Source: Breoghania sp037026715 | GTDB taxonomy: Bacteria; Pseudomonadota; Alphaproteobacteria; Rhizobiales; Stappiaceae | Length of the DNA stretch: 64,000 nucleotides | Assembly (NCBI RefSeq): GCF_037026715.1 | Contig: NZ_JBANCG010000008.1 | Coordinates: 186,001-250,000, forward strand | Reading direction: 5' to 3' | In this document: one piece after another, positions 7,650 to 16,177 of the stretch | Layout: each line of letters starts with the position of its first letter | How positions within the stretch are numbered: position 1 is the first letter of the stretch | Notes under the pieces: generated by a model | The model's input: only the letters and a program-made list of their open reading frames with translations | Database searches by the model: none | What the model was told of the DNA's origin: nothing | Program-made: the position numbers and the translations under genes

Positions 7650-8663
7650 CTACCCCGCGTACCTCTCCACCACCTGATCAATCGCGCCGAACACCGACAC
7701 CCCGTCCTCGTCCCTGATCTCGATGCGCACGCGGTCGCCGAAGCTCATGAACGGGGTCTTCGCCTCGCCCTCCACGATCGTTTCCACCATGCGCTGTTCG
7801 GCGATGCAGGAATAGCCGACACCGCCTTGCGAAATGGGCTTGCCCGGCCCGCCGTCGAGCTTGTTGGAGATGGTGCCGGAGCCGATGACGCAGCCGGCCC
7901 CGAGCGGCCGGGTCTTCGCCGCATGCGCGATCAGGCGCGGCAGGTCGAAGGTCATGTCGATGTCGCAGCGCGCCTTGCCGAAAGGCCTGCCGTTATACTC
8001 CACCAGCATCGGCAGCGCGATGGTGCCGCCGGTCCACGCCTCGCCCAGTTCGTCCGGCGTCACCGCCACGGGCGCAAACGAGGAGGACGGTTTGGACTGG
8101 AAGAAGCCGAAACCCTTGCCGAGTTCGCCGGGGATGAGGTTTCGAAGCGACACGTCGTTCACCGCCATCAGGAGCTTGATGTGGTGGCCGGCCTGTTCCG
8201 GTGCGATGCCCATCGGCACGTCGTCGGTGACGGCGGCAATCTCGGCTTCAAAATCGATGCCCCAGGCCTCGTCGGCGAGCCGGATGGGGTTGCGCGGCGC
8301 AATGAAGGCGTCCGAGCCGCCCTGGTACATCAGCGGATTGGTCCAGAAACTCGCCGGCATTTCCGCCCCGCGCGCCTTGCGCACCAGTTCCACGTGGTTG
8401 ACGTAGGCTGACCCGTCCGCCCACTGGTAGGCCCGCGGCAGCGGCGACAGGCATTGCGTCTCGTCGAAGGGCTCGCCGGGGATCTGGTCGATGTCGAGCC
8501 GCATGGAGAGATCGCGCAGGCCCTCTTCCGCCTCCTCCCAGGTGTCGAGCGCCTGCTGCATCGTGCCGGCCACCGTGCCGGCGGGCGTGTAGCGGGAAAG
8601 ATCCCTGGAGACGACGACAAGTTGACCGTCGCGCGTGCCGTCGCGCAGCGTTGCGAGCTTCAT
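7650..8663 (-). CDS. fumarylacetoacetate hydrolase (FAH) family protein
   Basis: The ATG at 8663 follows a good ribosome binding site (GAGGAGAAATAC) and gives 337 residues. The FAH-fold metal site is visible as GIDFEAEIAAV, with ligands E139 and E141. A long N-terminal domain precedes it, as in fumarylacetoacetase-type rather than short FAHD1-type members. Near the C-terminus are YSCIAEQRM and FGDRVRIEIRD, typical of the family. FAH enzymes cleave C-C bonds in 1,3-diketo acids or act on related oxo-acids. The gene is probably the last catabolic step of the neighbouring hydroxylase module. The exact substrate is not known; fumarylacetoacetate or fumarylpyruvate are candidates. Confidence 0.9.
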   Translation of the reverse strand: MKLATLRDGTRDGQLVVVSRDLSRYTPAGTVAGTMQQALDTWEEAEEGLRDLSMRLDIDQIPGEPFDETQCLSPLPRAYQWADGSAYVNHVELVRKARGAEMPASFWTNPLMYQGGSDAFIAPRNPIRLADEAWGIDFEAEIAAVTDDVPMGIAPEQAGHHIKLLMAVNDVSLRNLIPGELGKGFGFFQSKPSSSFAPVAVTPDELGEAWTGGTIALPMLVEYNGRPFGKARCDIDMTFDLPRLIAHAAKTRPLGAGCVIGSGTISNKLDGGPGKPISQGGVGYSCIAEQRMVETIVEGEAKTPFMSFGDRVRIEIRDEDGVSVFGAIDQVVERYAG

Positions 8664-8812
8664 GTATTTCTCCTCACCATGGTCCGGCCCCCTCGCGAAG
8701 GAGCCAAGATTGCCAGAGCCTAGACGGTGAAAACGCAACCGTCTCGCCTTCGGTTGCACGACGCGGCAGGAGGACGCGGGGAGAGGCGGGAGAGGAAGAG
8801 GAGAAGAGCGAT

Positions 8813-9001
8813 GGAGCGGCTTCGCCGCACTTGTTGCGCTGGGTTCCGGGTCTGGCCATGCGCCTGCGGCGCAGACCGCCCGGAATGAGGGCGTGTGTGG
8901 TTGGCTCGAAGCTTCCCACAAACTCCCTCATCCCGGACAAGTGAGGCGAAGCCGAACGCTGATCCGGGATCCAGCGCAAGAAGCGGCGGCGAAGCCGCTC
9001 C
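8813..9001. repeat. Long intergenic inverted repeat, family E copy 1
   Basis: The left end GGAGCGGCTTCGCCGC and the right end GCGGCGAAGCCGCTCC are reverse complements. Between them lie mirrored blocks: TTGCGCTGGGTTCCGG with CCGGGATCCAGCGCAA, and CCGGAATGAGGGCGTG with a CTCATCCCGG segment. Further copies are at 51686-51882 and 62680-62866. It occupies the divergent gap between the FAH-family and DUF2865 genes. Confidence 0.88.
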
Positions 9002-9094
9002 GTTTCCCTTTTCCTCCCCTCTCCGCTAGATTGCCGCATGTCAGAACCATCGGAAACTTCGGGAAACCGGCCCCATCAGCGCCGGTGAGGGTGC

Positions 9095-10423
9095 ATGCGT
9101 CTTCGACCGTCTTCAATGCTGGCCGTTCTCGCCCTCCTCCTTGTTGCGACAAGCAATACGGGCGCGGCTGCGCGCGACGGGCGCTGCTATGGCCTGGAGG
9201 ACGAACTCGCCCGCCTCTCCTCCATGGCCGACGACCGGCGCGACGGGGCGGAGGTGCGGCAGTGGGACAATGCGCTGCAGGACGCCTCGCGTGAGCTCGA
9301 CGGACTGGAACGGCGCTACCGGCGCGCCCGCTGCAATGGCGGCGGCTTCCTGTTTTCCTCGCCCGATCCGCGCATCTGCGGCGGCATCGAGCGCGATATC
9401 GCCGATGTGCGGGCGCGCATGGCGCAGTTCTCGCGCAATCGCGCCATCGCCATGCGCCGCAGCGGCGGCGGAGACACGGCCCGGCGCATCGCCGCCGTGC
9501 GCGCCCAGTTGCAACGCCTCGATTGCAGCGCGCCCGAGTACCGCGCCTCCTCTCGCCCGGAAGATCCGCGCTATCCGCAAGATCCCTCCCGCTACGGCTC
9601 CCGGCCGAATCGCAACGGCGTGATCGACGAACGCGGCGCGGGATCGCGCGCGCGGCCGGACGGACTGTTCGGCATGCTGTTCGGCGGCGGCCGTCGCTAC
9701 GAGCGCGACGACTACCCGCCCGAGGATCGCGGCTACGGTTACGGCGGGGATGGCGGCACCTACCGCACGCTCTGCGTCAGGCGCTGCGACGGCTTCTTCT
9801 TTCCGATCTCGTTCTCCACGACCGAGGACCAGTTCGCCCACGATGCCGAACAGTGTCAGTCCATGTGCCCGGGCACCTCGGCCGAGCTGTTCGTCTACCG
9901 CAATCCCGGCGAGAACCCGTCCGACATGGTGTCGCTCGACGGAACGCCCTACAAGGACATGGAAAACGCCTTCCGCTATCGCACCGAATACGATGCCGAT
10001 TGCAGCTGCAAGACGGCGAACATGTCGATCGCCGCATCCGGCAGCGTCTACGACGGCAACATGACGCCGCTGACCGCCAGCGGCTCGGGCACGGCCCTCA
10101 ACAGTTCGGCCGACGAGCCATGGGATCCCGACCGGCAGTGGCAACCGCTCGATACCGGCAACGGCGAGGAAAGCTGGGACCCGAACGATCCGTGGGACGG
10201 CTACCGGGCAGCGGACGACAGGCTCGTCACCGATGTCAGGCCGATTCCCAAGCTTGCCGCCGATGCGGACCCAGACACGGTGCTGAACGCACGCGGCGGC
10301 TTTGTTCCGAAGCTTGCCGCGATCGATGCGGGGACTGCGGCGGACGCGCCCGAGGCGGCCGTGAAACCCGCCGAGCCCAGCCGCGTCAGGCGAGTCGGGC
10401 CAAAGTATTTCGTCGCCCAATAA
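9095..10423 (+). CDS. DUF2865 domain secreted protein
   Basis: The product is 442 residues with a signal peptide (about residues 1-26, ending TGAAARDG). The N-terminal region, residues 30-140, is helical and Arg-rich. The middle is a Gly/Arg/Tyr/Pro-rich linker. The DUF2865 core starts near residue 226 with YRTLCVRRCDGFFFPISFSTT and continues through CQSMCPGTSAELFVYRNPGENPSDM and the DADCSCKT segment; its paired cysteines fit disulfides in the periplasm. The C-terminal 100 residues are Asp/Pro-rich. A GGTGAGG site precedes the ATG. The function of the family, common in Hyphomicrobiales, is unknown. The 3' end overlaps gltX on the opposite strand by 38 bp. Confidence 0.9.
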   Translation: MRLRPSSMLAVLALLLVATSNTGAAARDGRCYGLEDELARLSSMADDRRDGAEVRQWDNALQDASRELDGLERRYRRARCNGGGFLFSSPDPRICGGIERDIADVRARMAQFSRNRAIAMRRSGGGDTARRIAAVRAQLQRLDCSAPEYRASSRPEDPRYPQDPSRYGSRPNRNGVIDERGAGSRARPDGLFGMLFGGGRRYERDDYPPEDRGYGYGGDGGTYRTLCVRRCDGFFFPISFSTTEDQFAHDAEQCQSMCPGTSAELFVYRNPGENPSDMVSLDGTPYKDMENAFRYRTEYDADCSCKTANMSIAASGSVYDGNMTPLTASGSGTALNSSADEPWDPDRQWQPLDTGNGEESWDPNDPWDGYRAADDRLVTDVRPIPKLAADADPDTVLNARGGFVPKLAAIDAGTAADAPEAAVKPAEPSRVRRVGPKYFVAQ

Positions 10424-11753
10424 GCGGCAGCAGGCGGGCGAGTTCCGGCCCGTGGTCGAGCCCCGTCAGTGCCTTGCGAAGCGGCATGAACAGCCCCTTG
10501 CCCTTGCGCCCCGTTGCCGCCTTGACCTCGGCCGTCCAGGCCTTCCAGGTCTCGCCGTCCCAAGGCTCTGGCGGCAGGTGCTTCGCCGCTTCCAAGATGA
10601 AATCCCGGTCTTCCGCCTCGATCACCGGCACAACCTCGCTGTCAACGATGCGCCACCATGCCTCGACATCAGCGAATTTTGCCAGGTTGCCCGACACCGC
10701 TTCCCAGAAGGCCGGCGCCGTTTCCCCCGGCACGCCGAGCGCTGCGAGACGGTCCGCGACCTTGTCCGCAGGCATGTCGCGCAGCAGGTGCGCGTTCAGG
10801 GCGTCGAGATCGGCGGGATCGAAACGGGCGGGCGCGCGCGAGACGTGGGAAAGATCGAACTGCGCCGCCAGCGCGTCGAGATCGGCCATCGGCTCCACGG
10901 CATCGGAAGTGCCGATCAGCACGGCAAGGCTCGCCACCGTCATAGGCTCGTAGCCTGCCTCGCGCAGCGCCGCGATGGAGAGCGCGCCGGAGCGCTTGGA
11001 GAGCCCCTCGCCGGAGGCGGTCGTCAGCAGGTTGTGATGGCCGAAAACGGGCGGCGTGGCGCCCAGCGCCTTGAAGATCGCGATCTGCACGGCGGTGTTG
11101 GCCACGTGATCCTCGCCGCGGATGACATGGGTCATGGCGAAATCGATGTCATCAACGATGGAGGGCAGCGTGTAGAGGTAGGTGCCGTCCTCGCGCAGCA
11201 GCACGGGGTCCGACAGCGAGGCGAGATCGACGCTCTGCTCGCCCCGGCACAGATCGTCCCAGGTTATTTCGGCCCGTGTCGTCTCGAACGGATCGGTCTC
11301 GAAATTCGGCAGCAGGAAGCGCCAGTGCGGCTTGCGCCCCTCCGCTTCAAGTGCGGCCCTCTCCGCATCGCTGAGCTTCAGCGCGGAACGGTCGTAGACC
11401 GGCGGCAGGCCGCGTGCGCGGCGTCGGGCGCGGCGGCGCTCGAGCTCGTCGGGCGTCTCATAGCAGGGATAGAGCAGCCCCGCCTTTTTCAGCCGTTCGG
11501 CCGCCTCGTCATAGAGCGCGAAGCGCTTCGACTGGCGCTCGATGCGGTCCGGCACGATGCCGAGCCAGTCGAGATCGCGGATGATGCCTTCGGCATATTC
11601 CTCGCGCGAGCGCGCCACATCGGTATCGTCCAGCCGCAGCACGAAGGACCCGCCCCTTTGGCGCGCATAGAGCGCGTTGAACAGCGCCGTGCGCGCGTTG
11701 CCGATGTGGATCTGTCCCGTGGGCGAGGGTGCGAAACGGACGGTTGCAGTCAT
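10386..11753 (-). CDS. gltX: glutamate--tRNA ligase
   Basis: This class I synthetase has 455 residues and starts MTATVRFAPSPTG. The HIGH motif is HIGN at residues 16-19, and the KMSKS-type loop reads LSKR at 251-254 within GEGLSKRSGAL. Alphaproteobacteria often carry two GltX paralogues, one of which may charge tRNA-Gln for later amidation; this copy alone cannot tell which it is. The ATG at 11753 matches the family start. The last codons overlap the end of the convergent DUF2865 gene (10386-10423), so both C-termini are encoded by the same bases. Confidence 0.96.
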   Translation of the reverse strand: MTATVRFAPSPTGQIHIGNARTALFNALYARQRGGSFVLRLDDTDVARSREEYAEGIIRDLDWLGIVPDRIERQSKRFALYDEAAERLKKAGLLYPCYETPDELERRRARRRARGLPPVYDRSALKLSDAERAALEAEGRKPHWRFLLPNFETDPFETTRAEITWDDLCRGEQSVDLASLSDPVLLREDGTYLYTLPSIVDDIDFAMTHVIRGEDHVANTAVQIAIFKALGATPPVFGHHNLLTTASGEGLSKRSGALSIAALREAGYEPMTVASLAVLIGTSDAVEPMADLDALAAQFDLSHVSRAPARFDPADLDALNAHLLRDMPADKVADRLAALGVPGETAPAFWEAVSGNLAKFADVEAWWRIVDSEVVPVIEAEDRDFILEAAKHLPPEPWDGETWKAWTAEVKAATGRKGKGLFMPLRKALTGLDHGPELARLLPLIGRRNTLARLA

Positions 11754-11946
11754 GCTGTTTGCAGCTTGCCTATGTTTGCGGAAATCCTGACAGCGCACCG
11801 CATGGGCGCCGTTCGACCGGATACCGGATTTGAAGTCAGCTTCTACTATCGATCGTCGCTGCTGGAAACACGCGGGGCGCGCGGAGGCAAAACATGGCCG
11901 GATGAGTATCCCAACTTGGCCGTCCCCTCCTGCAACACTCTCTGCG

Positions 11947-12050
11947 TGTCATCCCCGCGAAGGCGGGGATCCAGTACTCCCGGAGGGTGGCACCGGCATT
12001 CGATAGTCAATTGCAGTGGTTACTGGATCCCCGCCTTCGCGGGGATGACA
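11947..12050. repeat. Intergenic inverted repeat, family C copy 1
   Basis: TGTCATCCCCGCGAAGGCGG at the left and its reverse complement at the right (ending 12050) form the arms, followed inward by GGATCCAGTA/TACTGGATCC. Each arm has its own ATCCCCGC-GAAG-GCGGGGAT stem. It lies in the 406-bp gap between gltX and nadE. Other copies are at 36436, 53929 and 54181. Confidence 0.92.
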
Positions 12051-12085
12051 ACTGTTGGATAACGCGCGCACCTAACACGAAAACG

Positions 12086-12125
12086 TCATCCCGAGAAGCC
12101 CTCGACAGAGGGCGTCTCGAAGGAT
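12086..12125. repeat. Solo right arm of family B (degenerate)
   Basis: This single arm reads CGTCATCCCGAGAAG, an inner stem GCCCTC-GACA-GAGGGC, then CGTCTCGAAGGATGG. It lies about 35 bp to the right of a complete family C element; no left arm is present. Confidence 0.8.
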
Positions 12126-12159
12126 GGATTCCGTTACGATACCCGGCCGGAAACGTCCC

Positions 12160-13830
12160 CTACCGCTTGTCGCGGAACCGGTTGGTGATCGGATAACGGC
12201 GATCGCGGCCGAAGTTGCGGCTCGTCACCTTCACGCCCGGCGGGGCTTGTCGGCGCTTGTATTCGGCGACGTAGAGAAGGTTCTGGATGCGGTTGATCAA
12301 TTCCGCGTCGTGGCCGCGTTCCTCGATCTGCGATACGCTCATCTCGCGCTCCACCAGACACTCCAGAATGTCGTCGAGCACGTCGTAGGGCGGCAGAGAA
12401 TCCTGATCCTTCTGGTCGGGGCGAAGTTCCGCCGAGGGCGGCTTGGTGATGATCCGCTCCGGGATCACGACGCCCTCGGGTCCCAGCGCATCCGGCGGCA
12501 GATGCCCGTTGCGCCACGCCGCCAGCTTGAAGACCTCGGTCTTGTAGATGTCCTTGATCGGATTGAACCCGCCGTTCATGTCGCCGTAGAGCGTGGCGTA
12601 GCCAACCGACATTTCCGACTTGTTGCCGGTCGTCACCAGCATCGGCCCGAACTTGTTGGAGATCGCCATCAGGATCACGCCACGCGTGCGCGCCTGGACG
12701 TTTTCCTCCGCGACGTTGGAGGCAAGCCCGTCAAAGAGCGGCTTCAGCACTTCCTCGAAACCGGAAACGGCCGGCTCGATCGGCACCACGTCATAGGCGA
12801 CTCCCAGCGCCCTGGCGCAGGCCGCTGCGTCCTCGAGGCTCTCGCTCGCCGTGTAGTGATAGGGCAGCATCACGCAACGCACCTTGTCGGCGCCCAGCGC
12901 GTCCACCGCCATGGCCGCGCAGATGGCGGAATCGATGCCGCCTGAAAGCCCCAGGATCACGCCCGGAAAGCCGTTTTTGTTGACGTAGTCGCGAAGCCCC
13001 ATGACGCAAGCGCGCCACTGCGCTTCCGCTCGGCCGGGAAGCTCCGTGCGGGTGCCGTCGACGCATTTCCACGTCTCGTCCTCGCGCTTCCACGTGAACG
13101 TCGCAATCTGCTCCTGAAACTGCGGCATCTGGACCGACAGCGTGCGGTCGGCCTCAAGCGCGAAGGAACCGCCGTCGAAAACGAGTTCGTCCTGCCCGCA
13201 CACCTGGTTGACATAGACGAGCGGCAGGCCGGTCTCCACCACGCGCGCGACCATCACCTGTATGCGCTCGTCCGCCTTGTCGGCCCAGTAGGGCGAGCCG
13301 TTGGGCACCAGCAGGATCTCCGCGCCGGTTTCGGCCAGGCACTCGCAGACCTCGTCGTTCCACGTGTCCTCGCAGATCGGCACCCCGATGCGCAGGCCGC
13401 GGAAATCGATCGGCCCCGGCAGCGGGCCCGGCACGAACACGCGCTTTTCGTCGAAGGGACCGTAATTGGGCAGATCCACCTTCGCCCGCACTGCCTGCAC
13501 CTCGCCGTCATCGAGCAGGCAGACCACATTGTGCAGCTTGTCACCGATCAACCACGGCGTGCCGACGAGCATGGCCGGGCCACCGTCGGCGGTCTCCTTC
13601 GCCAGATCCTCGACATGCTGGCGACAGGCGCGCACGAAGGCGGGCTTGAGAACCAGATCCTCCGGTGGATATCCGGAGATGAACAGTTCGGAGGTCACGA
13701 GCAGATCGGCGCCCTGCCCTGCGGCGGTCGCGCGTGCGGCGCGCAGCTTCCCGGCATTGCCGGATAGATCGCCCAGCGTCGGGTTCAACTGGACAAGGGC
13801 AAGGCGCAGCGTATCGGAGATTGCAGTCAT
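12160..13830 (-). CDS. nadE: glutamine-dependent NAD+ synthase
   Basis: The product is 556 residues with two domains. The N-terminal nitrilase-type glutaminase domain carries the catalytic triad E48, K117 and C153 (LPNYGPFDEKR and GVPICEDTWND contexts). The C-terminal ATP-dependent NAD synthase domain starts near 275 and has the pyrophosphatase-type P-loop SGGIDS at 296-301. It makes NAD+ from deamido-NAD+ with ammonia channelled from glutamine. The ATG at 13830 gives MTAISDTLRLALVQLNP, typical of the family. No partner genes adjoin it. Confidence 0.97.
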   Translation of the reverse strand: MTAISDTLRLALVQLNPTLGDLSGNAGKLRAARATAAGQGADLLVTSELFISGYPPEDLVLKPAFVRACRQHVEDLAKETADGGPAMLVGTPWLIGDKLHNVVCLLDDGEVQAVRAKVDLPNYGPFDEKRVFVPGPLPGPIDFRGLRIGVPICEDTWNDEVCECLAETGAEILLVPNGSPYWADKADERIQVMVARVVETGLPLVYVNQVCGQDELVFDGGSFALEADRTLSVQMPQFQEQIATFTWKREDETWKCVDGTRTELPGRAEAQWRACVMGLRDYVNKNGFPGVILGLSGGIDSAICAAMAVDALGADKVRCVMLPYHYTASESLEDAAACARALGVAYDVVPIEPAVSGFEEVLKPLFDGLASNVAEENVQARTRGVILMAISNKFGPMLVTTGNKSEMSVGYATLYGDMNGGFNPIKDIYKTEVFKLAAWRNGHLPPDALGPEGVVIPERIITKPPSAELRPDQKDQDSLPPYDVLDDILECLVEREMSVSQIEERGHDAELINRIQNLLYVAEYKRRQAPPGVKVTSRNFGRDRRYPITNRFRDKR

Positions 13831-13976
13831 GATGGCGGTTCGGCCCAGTCGGCGGAAACGGAATGCTCAACAAGCGAGATAGACGCCCGAGACGGAAAAG
13901 GCCATAGGGCGGGCAAGGAAAGCGTGCAAAGGGAGGGAAAATTCGAAAGCGCCGAACGCTCGCCGGGTCCCTTCGG

Positions 13977-14119
13977 CTTGCACCCCTCTCCCCCTTGCGG
14001 GGGAGATGTCGGCAAGGCCGACAGAGGGGGGTGAAGCGGCAGGTTCGGAACAAGCGGCCTATCCCCCTCTGTCACGCGAAGGCGTGACATCTCCCCCGCA
14101 AGGGGGAGAGGGGAACAAG
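13977..14119. repeat. Intergenic inverted repeat, family A copy 2
   Basis: This is nearly the same sequence as 3985-4132: CTTGCACCCCTCTCCCCC on the left and its mirror on the right. The small inner stem differs (GTCGGC-AAG-GCCGAC here against GTCGGC-GTA-GCCGAC in copy 1), changing only the loop. It fills most of the 316-bp gap between the response-regulator gene and nadE. Confidence 0.88.
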
Positions 14120-14146
14120 CGGTTGGCGTGCGGAAATACGGCAGCC

Positions 14147-14698
14147 TCAGGCCGCGCGCGAGGTGTCCTGCTCCAGCCGCGCGGCTTCCGCCTCGCGCTC
14201 GCGGCGTTGTCGCTCGGCGATCGCCCTGAGCTTTGCTCCGTCGATGCCGGCGGCGCGCGGAAGCGGGCCGAAATAGCCCGGAACGCGGATGAACGGCCGG
14301 TCCTCGGTGACGATGCGCTCGATGCGGCGGGCAAGGGCGCCGGGCGTCAGCGGCTTTTCGATGAACTCGTTGACGCCGAGACGCGCGGCCGTCAGCGCGT
14401 GGTCGCGGCCGGAAAAGGACGTCAGCATGATGACCGGAAGCATGGCATAGGGCGCCGTCGGGTCGGCGCGCAGCGTACGCATGAAATCCTCGCCGCCCAT
14501 CGGCCGCATCAGCCAGTCGCAGATGATGATGTCAGGTTCTTCCCAGGCGATCTGTTCGAAAGCCTCGGTGCCGTCCGCCGCCTCGCAGACACGGGCGCTA
14601 CCGAGTTCGGCCAGCACCGTGCGGATGGCATTGCGCATGAATTCGCTGTCGTCGACGACGAGGAAACTCAATCCGGCGAGATCTATCCCGCAGCGCAT
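14147..14698 (-). CDS. single-domain response regulator (CheY-like receiver) with Arg/Ala-rich tail
   Basis: From the ATG at 14698, preceded by GGAGTGAGG, the product is 183 residues. The receiver domain covers about residues 9-130. It has the acidic pair D16-D17, phospho-acceptor D61 (IIICDWLMRPM), T93 (MLTSF) and K115 (FIEKPLTPG). Beyond it is a 50-residue tail ending in a charged helix (RAIAERQRREREAEAARLEQ) without a DNA-binding domain. An alternative start at 14743 would add 15 residues. No histidine kinase is adjacent, so the partner is unknown. Such stand-alone receivers commonly act on chemotaxis, stress or phosphorelay proteins. Confidence 0.88.
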   Translation of the reverse strand: MRCGIDLAGLSFLVVDDSEFMRNAIRTVLAELGSARVCEAADGTEAFEQIAWEEPDIIICDWLMRPMGGEDFMRTLRADPTAPYAMLPVIMLTSFSGRDHALTAARLGVNEFIEKPLTPGALARRIERIVTEDRPFIRVPGYFGPLPRAAGIDGAKLRAIAERQRREREAEAARLEQDTSRAA

Positions 14699-14846
14699 GG
14701 TGCGCCTCACTCCAACCCATGGTCCGAAATGTTCGGCCATCATCGTGCACGAGCGGCGTTGCGATCGCGTTAATCGGAGGGAGATCGGTATTCCTGCGCA
14801 AAAGGCCGCAGGCGGGCCGGCGGAAGCCCGTCCGCCCGCACCGTCG

Positions 14847-15671
14847 TTATGCCGCCCGTGCGGCCGAACGCGCGCCGAAGGCGAAGGCGTCCATCCTCAG
14901 GATGCCGTATTCGGCGGAGGAATGGACAAGCTCGCCGCGCATATCGGTCTCGCCAGCCGCGCCCAGCGCCACCAGAAGCGGCAGATAGTGCTCTTCCGTC
15001 GGATGATTCTGCACGCCGTAAGGCGCGCGGCGGCGGTAGTCGACGAGATCGTCGACCGCGCCGGTAACGATCCTGTCACCCACCCAGTCGGCGAATTCCT
15101 TCACCCAGCCCGGCTCCGCATCGTCGATGGGGCGCATGCCGCCGGTGGGCGCGCGCAGCTCGTGCAGGTTGTGGGTCAGCGACCCCGACCCGATCACAAG
15201 CACGTTCTCGCGTGTCAGCGGTTCCAGCGCGCGGCCGAGCGCCAGGTGATGCGCCGCGCCCATATGCGGCTGCACGGAAACCTGCACCACCGGAATGTCG
15301 GCCTTCGGGTACATCAGCGACAGCGGCGCCCAGGTGCCGTGGTCAAAACCGCGGCGGGGTGCGATCTCCGGGGCGAGCCCGGCCTCATCTATTAGACCGG
15401 CGACCCGTTCGGCCAGCGCCGGTTCGCCCTTTGCCGGGTAGACGATTTCGTAGAGTTCGCGCGGGAAACCGTACATGTCGTAGATCATGCCCGGCGCCGG
15501 ATCGGAAACGACCGTGGCCTGCTCCGCCTCGAAGTGGGCGGAGACGGAAACGATCGCATCGGGGCGCGGCATCGACGCTGCGTAGCCCGCCAGGAAATTG
15601 CGCGCCGCCGTGTTCTGAAGAACAAGCATCGGCGAACCGTGAGAGACGAATAGCGGATTGATGACAGGCAT
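14847..15671 (-). CDS. DODA-type extradiol ring-opening dioxygenase (YgiD-like)
   Basis: The product is 274 residues starting MPVINPLFVSHGSPM. It belongs to the LigB/DODA superfamily of nonhaem-metal dioxygenases. Expected metal ligands are H11 (SHGSPM), H46 (SAHFE) and a later His in HGTWAPL; the conserved SGSLTHNL and HPTEEHYLPL segments are also present. E. coli YgiD is a zinc-dependent 4,5-DOPA dioxygenase, and plant homologues make betalamic acid. The natural bacterial substrate is not known. The gene is divergent from ftrABCD with a 506-bp gap, and is not adjacent to the hydroxylase module at 4-9 kb, though a catabolic link cannot be excluded. Confidence 0.9.
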   Translation of the reverse strand: MPVINPLFVSHGSPMLVLQNTAARNFLAGYAASMPRPDAIVSVSAHFEAEQATVVSDPAPGMIYDMYGFPRELYEIVYPAKGEPALAERVAGLIDEAGLAPEIAPRRGFDHGTWAPLSLMYPKADIPVVQVSVQPHMGAAHHLALGRALEPLTRENVLVIGSGSLTHNLHELRAPTGGMRPIDDAEPGWVKEFADWVGDRIVTGAVDDLVDYRRRAPYGVQNHPTEEHYLPLLVALGAAGETDMRGELVHSSAEYGILRMDAFAFGARSAARAA

Positions 15672-15851
15672 GACGCCCTCCTTGACTTGCTTCTCCCCGT
15701 CTTTGTCAAAGAAATCGCATCGCCTCCCGGGAGGGTCAATGTCGCGCGCGGTGAACGGTGCGTGCACGCTTTTCGCCCCGCACCGGCCTGCCCCGCATCG
15801 CGCAAGTCCGATAATTGCGGCCTATAGCGCGATCCGGCCCCAATTTATTTG

Positions 15852-15865
15852 CTAATTTGAATTAG
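15852..15865. promoter_or_regulatory. Perfect 6+6 dyad upstream of ftrA (candidate iron-regulator site)
   Basis: CTAATT-TG-AATTAG is a perfect palindrome in an AT-rich patch of an otherwise GC-rich region, between the divergent dioxygenase gene and ftrA. The AT-rich dyad shape recalls binding sites of Fur-family regulators such as Irr, but it does not match a consensus I can name with certainty. It lies about 310 bp before the ftrA start. Confidence 0.35.
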
Positions 15866-15988
15866 AACAAACTGCGTAGCAAAATCATGTTGTCCCTGCG
15901 TCATTTTCTTAACGGCTGCCTGTTTTCTAATCTGGAGAGGCAAACATTCGGGCTTTTTTGACGTTCCCCCCTTGCATCCGGGCGCATA

Positions 15989-16011
15989 AACTTGCTTCTT
16001 AGTTTCAAGTT
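15989..16011. promoter_or_regulatory. AACTTG-N11-CAAGTT inverted repeat upstream of ftrA
   Basis: The six-base arms at 15989-15994 and 16006-16011 are exact reverse complements separated by 11 bases, about two helical turns centre to centre. The repeat lies 166 bp before the ftrA start, nearer the expected promoter than the 15852 dyad. The regulator is unknown. The rest of the 15672-16177 gap shows no gene. Confidence 0.3.
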
Positions 16012-16177
16012 AAGGATCGCCGCAGCGCTTCCCCCGCAAGTCGCGCGGAGGTCCGAGACTGGCGGACCGCCCTCCCTCGGCCCGTCCCCGCATGACGGTT
16101 GTCAGCCTGCCTGCGCCCTGTCGGGCCGACTGACAGCCGCCACAGAACTCAAGAAGAGCAGCAAGGAATTCAACAAG

